Under the pieces are notes generated by a model. The model was given only the letters and a program-made list of their open reading frames with translations, made no database searches and was not told where the DNA came from. Shown in pieces: positions 1 through 4,926 of a stretch of 8,970 nt of DNA. The stretch is from Actinomycetota bacterium. Its GTDB lineage: Bacteria; Actinomycetota; Thermoleophilia; Solirubrobacterales; Solirubrobacteraceae. The DNA lies in NCBI GenBank assembly GCA_005788585.1, contig SYBY01000185.1:1-8970 (forward strand), written 5' to 3'. Position numbers and translations under genes: made by a program. Within the stretch, counting starts at the first letter, position 1, and every line of letters starts with the position of its first letter.

Positions 1-1
1 C

Positions 2-364
2 GGCCAGCAGCGTCCTTGTCTTGTGTACGAATTGATGTCTAGCAATCCCTTCCAGGTGCTCTCGGGTGTTCCCAGCCTCATTCGCTCCGTAGTGTCCATT
101 GACTGCTTTGGCGATACGAAGAAGGATGCGATTCAGCTTGCGCGCGTTGTTCAGGATGCATTCCAAGATTGGTCGCAGATGTTCACAAGTGGTGGGGATG
201 TCATGATCAATGTGCAAAGCACTAAAGTCAGCAGCATCCAAACAACTTACGAACCGCCGCCAGACGGTGCGACCTACGGTTTAACAGCTGCGGCAGCTCG
301 TCGAGCGAATGGCGGCGCAGGAGGCGCCCCACGGGCGTCATGCGCGGGTCGTCCCGGATCTTGA
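2..364 (+). CDS. Phage tail-completion protein (DUF3168-like), fragment with both ends lost
   Basis: The frame is open from base 2, so the gene begins outside the window; a GTG at 23 or ATG at 35 is probably internal. Before the join the translation follows the plan of DUF3168 tail-completion/terminator proteins of tailed phages. It has a PCLVYELMSS-like strand, a Leu-Ser-Gly then Leu-Ile-Arg segment, the core VVSIDCFGDT, a helix of the form DAIQLARVVQDAF, and a late TYEPPPDG. Family members usually end with one more beta strand (roughly 10-15 residues); here that is replaced by Ala/Arg/Gly-rich translation of the neighbouring high-GC DNA. Phage-like coding therefore stops near 283-292, and the rest of the frame to the stop at 362-364 is an artefact of the join. 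Base composition and codon use (TTA, AAA, ATT, CAA) are unlike the rest of the window. The family call rests on remembered motif pattern, not a search. Confidence 0.55.
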   Translation, partial: GQQRPCLVYELMSSNPFQVLSGVPSLIRSVVSIDCFGDTKKDAIQLARVVQDAFQDWSQMFTSGGDVMINVQSTKVSSIQTTYEPPPDGATYGLTAAAARRANGGAGGAPRASCAGRPGS

Positions 365-1544
365 ACAGCGCGCCGCTGGCCTCGTTGAGCGACTCGAGGT
401 CGGCCTGGCGCTGGTCGGCGTCCTCGTACATCGTGCGGAACTTCAGGCAGCCGAACGGACGGCCGCCGATACCCGGCCGCACCGAGCGGTAGAAGACCGG
501 CCCACGCGACGTGATCCGGACCGCCAGCGAGATGCCCGCGAAGAAGGGCGACAGGACCAGCAGCAGGAGCGCCGAGCCGACGAGGTCGAACGACCGCTTG
601 ACAACGTAGTCGAAGCCGTCGAACACGGGCGGCCGCAGCTCGAACAGCGGCACCGCCTCGCCCGGGACGAACTCCGCCTGCTGCATGAGGATCTCCATCG
701 TCGACGGCGCGATCTTCACGCGCACGCCGCGCTGGTGGCAGGTGTCGACGAGGTCGACGGCCTGTTCCTGCGGAAAGTCGGGGTCGGCGATGATGACTTC
801 GTCGATGCGCTCGTCCTCGACGATCCGCGGCAGGTCGGACAGCGCACCGAGGGAGACCAGGCCGTTGTCGGGCCGCGGCTGAAGCGCCACGAATCCCACG
901 ACGTTGACCGGCGAATGGCCGTCCTTCAGCGCGTGGGCGACGCCGTCGATGTGCTCGCCGCTGCCGACGAGGACCGCGCGGCGCTGGTACCCGGCGGCGC
1001 GCAGCAGCCAGCCGGTGGCCCGCTCGTAGACGAACCGCAAGCCGGACACGATGAGGATCGCGAACGCCAGTGAGCCGTAGAAGAGGTAGTAGCTCTGGAA
1101 CTCCTGGCCGCTGACCACCGCGTAGATCAGCGCGACGACCGTGACCTGGAACAGCGACGCGACGACCGCGGTCAGGCCCGGGCGTTCACCGCGCGACGAG
1201 TAGAGGCCGGACCTCGCGAACAGCAGGACGGTCACGAGGTAGGCGAAGGCGACGTTGTCCATCGCCTCGTCGACCTGCCCGTCGAAGTTCCAGTCGTCGA
1301 GCACCGCCGCCTTCAGCGACAGCGCGGCGAGCAGCGCAAGAAACAGCCCGGCGTAGTCCAGCGCCAGCAGCGAGACCACGCGCGCCGCCTGGCGCGCGGT
1401 GTCCATCCGCAGCAGGAACGACAGGAAGGGTGGGCGCTTGCGGCGGACGTCCTGGGTCACGGGCGGGACCACCACGGCCGGCCGCGAGGGCTGGCCGGTC
1501 TCGGGGGGTGGAGCAACCCGTGGGGCTTCGTGGACGGGGGCCAT
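228..1544 (-). CDS. Polyprenyl-phosphate sugar transferase (exopolysaccharide initiation), C-terminally truncated
   Basis: This is a WcaJ/WbaP-type enzyme that moves a sugar-1-phosphate from a nucleotide sugar to undecaprenyl phosphate at the inner membrane, the first step of exopolysaccharide or O-antigen repeat assembly. From the start at 1544, residues 1-50 are a Pro/Arg-rich cytoplasmic tail. Membrane segments lie near 54-80, 98-114, 124-145 and 151-170, a nucleotide-binding-like domain at about 188-295, a further membrane helix at 321-343, and the transferase domain from KRSFDLVGS (316). KFRTM (368-372) and the Asp-Glu dyad of SLDELPQLLN (D415, E416) are present. The family then continues with a segment like VLRGDMSLVGPRP and some 60 more residues; here it turns at residue 423 into 16 foreign residues and a stop. 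The product is probably non-functional as written. The ATG at 1544 has AGGAAGG just upstream; an in-frame ATG at 1604 would add 20 residues, but that stretch has poor third-position GC and contains a hairpin. Confidence 0.85.
   Translation of the reverse strand: MAPVHEAPRVAPPPETGQPSRPAVVVPPVTQDVRRKRPPFLSFLLRMDTARQAARVVSLLALDYAGLFLALLAALSLKAAVLDDWNFDGQVDEAMDNVAFAYLVTVLLFARSGLYSSRGERPGLTAVVASLFQVTVVALIYAVVSGQEFQSYYLFYGSLAFAILIVSGLRFVYERATGWLLRAAGYQRRAVLVGSGEHIDGVAHALKDGHSPVNVVGFVALQPRPDNGLVSLGALSDLPRIVEDERIDEVIIADPDFPQEQAVDLVDTCHQRGVRVKIAPSTMEILMQQAEFVPGEAVPLFELRPPVFDGFDYVVKRSFDLVGSALLLLVLSPFFAGISLAVRITSRGPVFYRSVRPGIGGRPFGCLKFRTMYEDADQRQADLESLNEASGALFKIRDDPRMTPVGRLLRRHSLDELPQLLNRRSHRLAAVRKLFGCC
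279..292. other. Chimeric join / recombination breakpoint
   Basis: Composition and coding content switch abruptly here. On the minus strand the sugar-transferase motif SLDELPQLLN is intact down to about base 279, then turns into non-homologous residues. On the plus strand the tail-protein frame is sensible to about base 283-286, then becomes Ala/Arg-rich. The two homologies overlap around TTTAACAGCTG, so the exact point cannot be placed and a short microhomology is likely. No direct repeats, IS ends, tRNA or integrase are seen beside it. Confidence 0.65.
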
Positions 1545-1547
1545 TCG

Positions 1548-1554
1548 CCTTCCT
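1548..1554 (-). promoter_or_regulatory. Shine-Dalgarno site of the sugar transferase
   Basis: AGGAAGG on the minus strand ends 3 nt before the ATG at 1544-1542, with its AGGA core 6 nt from it. No such site precedes the in-frame ATG at 1604, so this site decides the start. It overlaps the stop codon (1555-1553) of a 19-codon frame that begins at 1612. Confidence 0.6.
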
Positions 1555-1561
1555 AACGGGG

Positions 1562-1583
1562 CTGCGCGACGAAGGTCGCGCAG
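1562..1583 (-). promoter_or_regulatory. Perfect 9-bp hairpin in the sugar-transferase leader
   Basis: CTGCGCGAC (1562-1570) and GTCGCGCAG (1575-1583) are exact reverse complements separated by 4 nt. The hairpin sits in the 127-nt gap between the UDP-xylose synthase stop (1672) and the transferase ATG (1544), 7 nt upstream of its ribosome-binding site. It could tune translation, act as a processing or attenuation site, or end part of the upstream transcript. No U-tract follows on the minus strand, so a plain intrinsic terminator is unlikely. Nothing else is seen in the rest of 1545-1671. Confidence 0.5.
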
Positions 1584-1671
1584 TTTCCTGTCAGATGAGG
1601 ACATTCGGGCATAACCGGAGGAGTCCTACCCGCTGGGGCGGCGGCATCCTGCATGACGCAGTGCGCCACGT

Positions 1672-2619
1672 TTAGCGACGCGCTCCCACGAGACCCTCGA
1701 CACCGGCCAGTTCGATCGTCTTCTGCAGGCCCTCACGCAGCCCGACCTCCGGCTGCCAGCTCAACAGGTCCTTCGCCCGCGTGATGTCGGGCTGACGGAC
1801 CTGCGGGTCGTCGGTCGGCAGCGCCTCGAAGACGATCTCCGACCGCGACCCCGTCACCTCCACGACGGTCTCGGCCAGCTCGAGCAGCGTGAACTCGTCG
1901 GGATTGCCGATGTTCACCGGCTCGTGGTAGCCGCTCTCGGCCAGCGCGATGATCCCCCGGATCAGGTCGTCGACGTAACAGAACGATCGCGTCTGCTTGC
2001 CCTCGCCGAACACCGTGATCGGCCGGTCCTGCAGCGCCTGGCGCAGGAACGTCGGGATCGCGCGACCGTCGTGCGGGCGCATCCGCGGGCCGTACGTGTT
2101 GAAGATCCGCACCATCGACGTGTCCACGCCCTGCTGCGTGTGGTAGGCCATCGTCAGCGCCTCGGCGTAGCGCTTGGCCTCGTCATAGACCCCGCGCGGA
2201 CCGATCGGGTTGACGTGCCCCCAGTAGGTCTCCGGCTGCGGATGGACCTGCGGATCGCCGTAGACCTCCGACGTCGACGCCAGCAGGAAGCGCGCACGGT
2301 GCTCCTTGGCCAGACCCAGCGTGTGATGCGTCCCGTAGGAGCCGACCTTCAGCGTGTGCAGCGGCAGCCGCAGGTAGTCGATCGGCGACGCCGGAGAGGC
2401 GAGGTGGTAGACGACATCGACCGGCTCATCGACGAAGTACGGCTCGATGATGTCGACATTCATCAGCGTGAACTCCGGCTGGCGGATATGCGCGATGTTG
2501 CGCAGCGACCCCGTCTCGAAGTTGTCGACGCAGATCACACGATGACCGCGACGCAGCAGCTCCTCGCACATATGCGAGCCGAGGAAGCCGGCACCGCCGG
2601 TGACAAGACAGGTAGCCAT
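1672..2619 (-). CDS. uxs: UDP-glucuronate decarboxylase (UDP-xylose synthase), SDR family
   Basis: This soluble NAD-dependent extended short-chain dehydrogenase converts UDP-glucuronate to UDP-xylose and CO2. The 315 residues are full length. Visible are the Rossmann motif GGAGFLG (8-14), the family signature [11 protein letters not shown] (72-82), STSEVYGDP (115-123), the [18 protein letters not shown] block (130-147) with catalytic Y145 and K149, and FNTYGPRM (173-180). The HLA-x-PAS, ETYWG-x-VNP and NTYGPRM motifs mark the UXS subgroup rather than UDP-glucose 4-epimerases or dTDP-glucose dehydratases. It lies upstream of the sugar transferase on the same strand with a 127-nt gap, so both probably serve one surface-polysaccharide pathway. 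The ATG at 2619 has no Shine-Dalgarno site but has a -10-like TACGAT 8 nt upstream, suggesting a leaderless message. Substrate assignment is strong by motif but untested. Confidence 0.92.
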   Translation of the reverse strand: MATCLVTGGAGFLGSHMCEELLRRGHRVICVDNFETGSLRNIAHIRQPEFTLMNVDIIEPYFVDEPVDVVYHLASPASPIDYLRLPLHTLKVGSYGTHHTLGLAKEHRARFLLASTSEVYGDPQVHPQPETYWGHVNPIGPRGVYDEAKRYAEALTMAYHTQQGVDTSMVRIFNTYGPRMRPHDGRAIPTFLRQALQDRPITVFGEGKQTRSFCYVDDLIRGIIALAESGYHEPVNIGNPDEFTLLELAETVVEVTGSRSEIVFEALPTDDPQVRQPDITRAKDLLSWQPEVGLREGLQKTIELAGVEGLVGARR

Positions 2620-2627
2620 AGCGGCAG

Positions 2628-2633
2628 ATCGTA
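2628..2633 (-). promoter_or_regulatory. Candidate -10 box for a leaderless uxs transcript
   Basis: TACGAT on the minus strand fits TANNNT and is followed by 8 nt (CTGCCGCT) and then ATG. A start site 6-8 nt after a -10 box would fall at or next to the ATG. No Shine-Dalgarno sequence is present; any -35 match (TGCCCA-like, 17 nt upstream) is weak. Confidence 0.45.
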
Positions 2634-2670
2634 CGCGAGCGCGGGAAAAGTGGGCAGGGCGCCCGTCGAG

Positions 2671-2871
2671 TCAGCCGCGCCGGCGGGCGGCCTTGAACTC
2701 GGCCTTCGTGAGGTCGAGGGAGAGCACGACGTACTTGCCCTCCCGGTGCGCCAGCCCCTGCCGCTCGAGCTTCTTCAGGACCACCGGGCACTTCTTGCAC
2801 CGGTACGGACTGTCCTTGCAGCACTTCTTCTTCGGCTTGATCGGCTTCGTGGCGAATGCGGTCTTGCCCAT
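2671..2871 (-). CDS. Small Lys/Cys-rich protein, putative metal-binding (66 aa)
   Basis: This is a 66-residue basic protein. Residues 9-31 are Lys-rich and hold C17, C18, C25 and C28 in a CC-x6-C-x2-C arrangement followed by PVVLKKLERQG. The second half (about 38-55, EGKYVVLSLDL) looks like a small beta-hairpin, and the C-terminus is again basic. Four closely spaced cysteines in a cytoplasmic protein with no signal peptide suggest a zinc or iron-sulfur knuckle, and the charge suggests nucleic-acid contact; both are inference. I recall similar short 'CC...CxxCPVVL' proteins as conserved hypotheticals in actinobacteria but cannot assign a function. It lies 36 nt after the TetR gene and 51 nt before uxs on the same strand. 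The ATG at 2871 has a -10-like TAAGGT 10 nt upstream and no clear Shine-Dalgarno site, so it may have its own promoter. Third-position GC is high, supporting real coding. Confidence 0.75.
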   Translation of the reverse strand: MGKTAFATKPIKPKKKCCKDSPYRCKKCPVVLKKLERQGLAHREGKYVVLSLDLTKAEFKAARRRG

Positions 2872-2881
2872 GCGATCTCGG

Positions 2882-2887
2882 ACCTTA
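2882..2887 (-). promoter_or_regulatory. Candidate -10 box upstream of the Cys-rich protein
   Basis: TAAGGT (TANNNT type) on the minus strand lies 10 nt before the ATG at 2871, in the 36-nt gap after the TetR stop. It would give a leaderless or near-leaderless message. No convincing -35 is visible. Confidence 0.35.
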
Positions 2888-2907
2888 GCAGTCGGGATTC
2901 GGGAGAC

Positions 2908-3636
2908 CTAACTTCCCCGCGCCACGAGCGCCTCGAGCCCGTCGAGGACGCGTTCGATCCCGAACCGATAGGCGGCGCCCGGGTCATACGCCGCTCCCTG
3001 CGCCTCGCCGGCCGCGGCACCGACGCGCACCGCGCGCGGGTAGCGGCCAGGATCGAGCACCTGCGCCAGCAGCGGCCCGGATTCCGCCCACCACGCCGCG
3101 TCCTGCTCGGGCTCGCTCTCGCCCGCTCGCGCGACCCCGCGCACGAACCCGAGCACGAACGTCAGGGCGGCGTCGAGCTCGACATCCGCCAGTCCGGTGC
3201 CGTCGAACGCCGCGAGCTCGTGGTCGTACTTCGCCGTGGTGCCGGGGCCCAGCGGGGGGCGGGCGCTGGAGACCCATGCCGCCCATGGGTGCGCGGCGAA
3301 CAGCGTGCGATTGGCGTCGGCGACCACCGCGACCCGGTCGCGCCAGCCCTGCCCGGCACGCCACGCGGGACGCGGCATCGCCAGATGCGCCGCGTCGAGC
3401 ATGAGGTCGAGGAGCTCGTCCTTGCCCGGGACGTAGGAGTACAGCCCCATCGCGGAGACCCCGAGCCGCTGTGCGACGGACCGCATGGTCAGCGCCTCGA
3501 GCCCGTCCGTGTCGGCGAGCGCCGTCGCGGCATCGACGACGTCATCGACCGAGAAGCGGGGCCGGGGCCCGCGCCGCGCGGGGAGGGGGACCTCGTGGCG
3601 CCAGAGCAGCGCGAGTGTGCGAGCGGGGTCACCCAT
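2908..3636 (-). CDS. TetR/AcrR-family transcriptional repressor with TetR_C-type ligand domain
   Basis: This 242-residue one-component repressor binds an operator as a dimer and releases it on binding a small ligand. Residues 1-27 form an Arg/Pro-rich arm with LLWRHE, typical of TetR-class proteins with the tetracycline-repressor-like C-domain. The helix-turn-helix domain spans about 28-80: FSVDDVVDAATALADTDG, then the HTH TMRSVAQRLGV-SAMGLYSYVPGKDELL (50-76). The remainder is a helical ligand-binding and dimerisation domain. The gene is divergent from the VOC gene with only 40 bp between the ATGs, the usual layout of a TetR protein controlling its neighbour and itself. The ATG at 3636 has TATGAT 6 nt upstream and no Shine-Dalgarno site. 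The ligand cannot be told from sequence. Confidence 0.9.
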   Translation of the reverse strand: MGDPARTLALLWRHEVPLPARRGPRPRFSVDDVVDAATALADTDGLEALTMRSVAQRLGVSAMGLYSYVPGKDELLDLMLDAAHLAMPRPAWRAGQGWRDRVAVVADANRTLFAAHPWAAWVSSARPPLGPGTTAKYDHELAAFDGTGLADVELDAALTFVLGFVRGVARAGESEPEQDAAWWAESGPLLAQVLDPGRYPRAVRVGAAAGEAQGAAYDPGAAYRFGIERVLDGLEALVARGS

Positions 3637-3642
3637 GCATCG

Positions 3643-3648
3643 ATCATA
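3643..3648 (-). promoter_or_regulatory. Candidate -10 box of the tetR-like gene (leaderless)
   Basis: TATGAT on the minus strand lies 6 nt (CGATGC) before the ATG at 3636-3634. It is close to the consensus -10 and no Shine-Dalgarno site follows. The predicted start site coincides with the start codon. Confidence 0.5.
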
Positions 3649-3649
3649 A

Positions 3650-3668
3650 ACTCCGTACGTTGTATAGT
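3650..3668. promoter_or_regulatory. Candidate TetR operator between the divergent genes
   Basis: ACTCCGTACGTTGTATAGT is AT-richer than its surroundings and has imperfect dyad symmetry. It contains TAC-GTT-GTA (3656-3664), and the outermost ACT/AGT ends are also complementary, though about a different centre. It overlaps the -10 of the VOC gene and lies just upstream of the -10 of the repressor gene, so a bound dimer could block both. The symmetry is weak; position is the main evidence. Confidence 0.45.
3663..3668 (+). promoter_or_regulatory. Candidate -10 box of the VOC gene (leaderless)
   Basis: TATAGT lies 8 nt before the ATG at 3677. Transcription would start at or within a couple of bases of that A, and no Shine-Dalgarno site exists. 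A weak -35 (TCGATC, 3640-3645) is 17 nt upstream. Confidence 0.5.
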
Positions 3669-3676
3669 ATTATCGC

Positions 3677-4066
3677 ATGCACGTCACCGCCTCCGCCATC
3701 TCCCTCAACGTCGCCGACCCCATCGCCTCTGCGGCGTTCGCGCAGGAGCACTTCGGCTTCACCGAGGAGATGGCCGCCGATGGGTTCGTGTCGCTCTCGC
3801 GTCCGGACGTCGGCTTCAACCTCATCTACCTCCGGACCGGCCTGCCGACCTTCAAGCCCGCAGCGCTCGCCGGACAGCACGCCGACGGGCTCCTCGTCGT
3901 CCTCGTGGTCGAGGACATCGACGCCGAGTACGACCGGCTCATCGCCGACGGCGTCGAGATCACGACCCCCATCGAGACCGAGGAATGGGGCGAGCGCTAC
4001 TTCCAGGTCACCGACCCCTGCGGCGTGGTCCTCCAGCTCGTCCAGTGGGTGACCGCCCCCGCGTGA
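3677..4066 (+). CDS. VOC-superfamily (glyoxalase/bleomycin-resistance fold) protein
   Basis: This 129-residue cytoplasmic protein has the paired beta-alpha-beta-beta-beta modules of the vicinal-oxygen-chelate fold. The first module begins AISLNVADPIASAAFAQEHFGF; the second has VVLVVEDIDAEYDRLIADGVEI and ends ERYFQVTDPCGVVLQLVQW. In metal-dependent members a His sits in the first strand and a Glu in the last (as in DPDGNxxELVQ). Here those places appear to be Ala and Gln, and the usual DPDG is DPCG, so this may be a metal-free ligand-binding or sequestering protein rather than an enzyme like glyoxalase I or FosA. That reading comes from manual alignment. The divergent TetR regulator with a shared control region suggests induction by a small toxic compound, perhaps an antibiotic or reactive aldehyde. 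The start codon is set by the -10 box 8 nt upstream and by the homology beginning at once. Confidence 0.88.
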   Translation: MHVTASAISLNVADPIASAAFAQEHFGFTEEMAADGFVSLSRPDVGFNLIYLRTGLPTFKPAALAGQHADGLLVVLVVEDIDAEYDRLIADGVEITTPIETEEWGERYFQVTDPCGVVLQLVQWVTAPA

Positions 4067-4084
4067 TCTGACGGGCGCGGGGCG

Positions 4085-4090
4085 TAGATT
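4085..4090 (+). promoter_or_regulatory. Candidate -10 box of the ferritin gene (leaderless)
   Basis: TAGATT (TANNNT) lies 7 nt (GGCCGCC) before the ATG at 4098, in the 31-nt gap after the VOC stop. No Shine-Dalgarno site is present. It suggests ferritin is transcribed from its own start and not only by read-through from the VOC gene. No iron-box palindrome is visible. Confidence 0.45.
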
Positions 4091-4097
4091 GGCCGCC

Positions 4098-4637
4098 ATG
4101 TCCGTTCCCGCGCCCGCCTTCGCCGACCTGCTCAACGAGCAGATCGGCCACGAGTTCGCCGCCCACCAGCAGTACGTCGCGATCGCCGTCTACTTCGACT
4201 CCGAAACGCTCCCTCGGCTCGCGTCGTTCTTCTACGCGCAGGCGCTCGAGGAGCGCAACCACGCGATGATGATGGTCAAGTACCTCGACGACGCCGACGC
4301 GGGCCCGGTCATCCCGGGGGTCGCCGCGCCGAAGAACGACTTCGCAGACGTCGTCGAGCCGGTCGCGCTGGCACTCGACCAGGAGAAGCGGGTGAGCGCG
4401 CAGATCGACGCGCTGGCCAAGCTCGCCCGCGAGTCCGGTGACTACAGCTCCGAGCAGTTCATCCAGTGGTTCATCAAGGAGCAGGTCGAAGAGGTCTCCT
4501 CCATGGGGGACCTGCTGAAGATCGTGCAGCGGGCAAAGGACAACCCGCTGCTGGCGGAGGAGTACCTGGCGCGGGAGGGGTTCGGCGAGGACGGCTCGGA
4601 CCCGACGGCCCCTCCGGCTGCCGGGGGCGCGTTGTAG
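4098..4637 (+). CDS. Non-heme ferritin (FtnA/BfrB type)
   Basis: This ferritin oxidises Fe(II) at a diiron centre and stores the mineral inside a 24-subunit shell in the cytoplasm. The 179 residues form the four-helix bundle and end in a disordered Gly/Asp/Pro tail (about 162-179). All six ferroxidase ligands known from E. coli FtnA are seen at a constant +2 offset: E19 (GHEF), E52 and H55 (LEERNH), E96 (LDQEKR), Q129 and E132 (KEQVEE). The second and third ligand sites carry the usual ferritin motifs, and no heme-binding Met at the bacterioferritin position is apparent, so this is ferritin rather than heme bacterioferritin. The ATG at 4098 is preferred over a TTG at 4089, because 4098 has a -10 box 7 nt upstream and the extra residues add no homology. 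It is followed by a structured, gene-free region. Confidence 0.95.
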   Translation: MSVPAPAFADLLNEQIGHEFAAHQQYVAIAVYFDSETLPRLASFFYAQALEERNHAMMMVKYLDDADAGPVIPGVAAPKNDFADVVEPVALALDQEKRVSAQIDALAKLARESGDYSSEQFIQWFIKEQVEEVSSMGDLLKIVQRAKDNPLLAEEYLAREGFGEDGSDPTAPPAAGGAL

Positions 4638-4658
4638 CCGTTCGTCGCGCTGGTGGAA

Positions 4659-4737
4659 AGCGGTTTGGGAGGCGGCATCGTGCTCCGCCTCCCTCGTCCC
4701 TCGGGGAACCGCTCCGCACGACACCGCCTCCCAAACC
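4659..4737 (+). terminator. Large foldback downstream of ferritin with alternative pairings
   Basis: The arms 4662-4683 and 4716-4737 are complementary over 22 positions with two adjacent mismatches and a 32-nt loop. Within it, GGGAGGCGG (4667-4675) can pair instead with a nearer CCGCCTCCC (4685-4693), identical to the copy in the far arm (4724-4732). AGCGGTT (4659-4665) can pair with AACCGCT (4707-4713). The compact two-stem fold and the long stem exclude each other. There is no U-run, as is common for terminators in high-GC actinobacteria. Termination or 3'-end stabilisation of the ferritin message is the simplest reading. Confidence 0.5.
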
Positions 4738-4844
4738 CATGCCGCCGTGGTGACGCGGGCGACGTGCTCCCTGCGCTGGCGGCCCGCCGCGAACGCCGCG
4801 CTGAGCGGGCGCTCGTCCACGTCCACTGGCCGCGTCTGGAGTCA

Positions 4845-4924
4845 GCCGCGCGGTGCGTGGTCCTTCTCGGAACGGTTCCCCGACGAAGGAGGGAAGTGAA
4901 GAGAGGGGCCGCGCACCGCGCGGC
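4845..4924. repeat. 24-nt inverted repeat enclosing a further hairpin
   Basis: Bases 4845-4868 pair with 4901-4924 over 24 positions with three G-T wobbles and no gaps (in plus-strand RNA). The outer 13 bp, GCCGCGCGGTGCG with CGCACCGCGCGGC, are perfect. Inside, TCCTTCTCGG (4861-4870) and CCGACGAAGGA (4880-4890) form a 10-bp stem with one bulged C. The two folds compete for 4861-4868. It lies just past the end of the VWA operon. Confidence 0.55.
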
Positions 4925-4926
4925 CC
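4906..4926 (-). terminator. Probable terminator of the HtrA-MoxR-DUF58-VWA operon
   Basis: On the minus strand, 9 nt after the VWA stop codon, GGGCCGCGC and GCGCGGCCC form a perfect 9-bp stem with a 3-nt loop. It is followed by the pyrimidine run CTCTCTTCACTTCCCTCC. The strong GC stem placed right after the last gene of the operon fits an intrinsic terminator, though the tail is C/T rather than pure T. The same bases also join the larger inverted repeat at 4845-4924. Confidence 0.55.

Noticed and set aside
1545..1604. ATG at 1604 as the sugar-transferase start
   Set aside because: The extra 20 codons show weak third-position GC, contain a perfect hairpin and lack a ribosome-binding site, whereas the ATG at 1544 has AGGAAGG.
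3272..3294. CCCATG...CATGGG inverted repeat
   Set aside because: It lies inside the TetR coding sequence and is short; probably chance in codons for Ala-Trp-Ala-Ala-Trp.
1924..4071. Very long Arg/His-rich frames antisense to uxs and tetR, and similar frames elsewhere
   Set aside because: They are high-GC shadow frames without domain content or ribosome-binding sites; the opposite strand holds recognisable conserved genes.
4089..4097. TTG at 4089 as the ferritin start
   Set aside because: It adds only three residues with no homology, and the -10-like TAGATT would overlap it; the ATG at 4098 fits the leaderless pattern.
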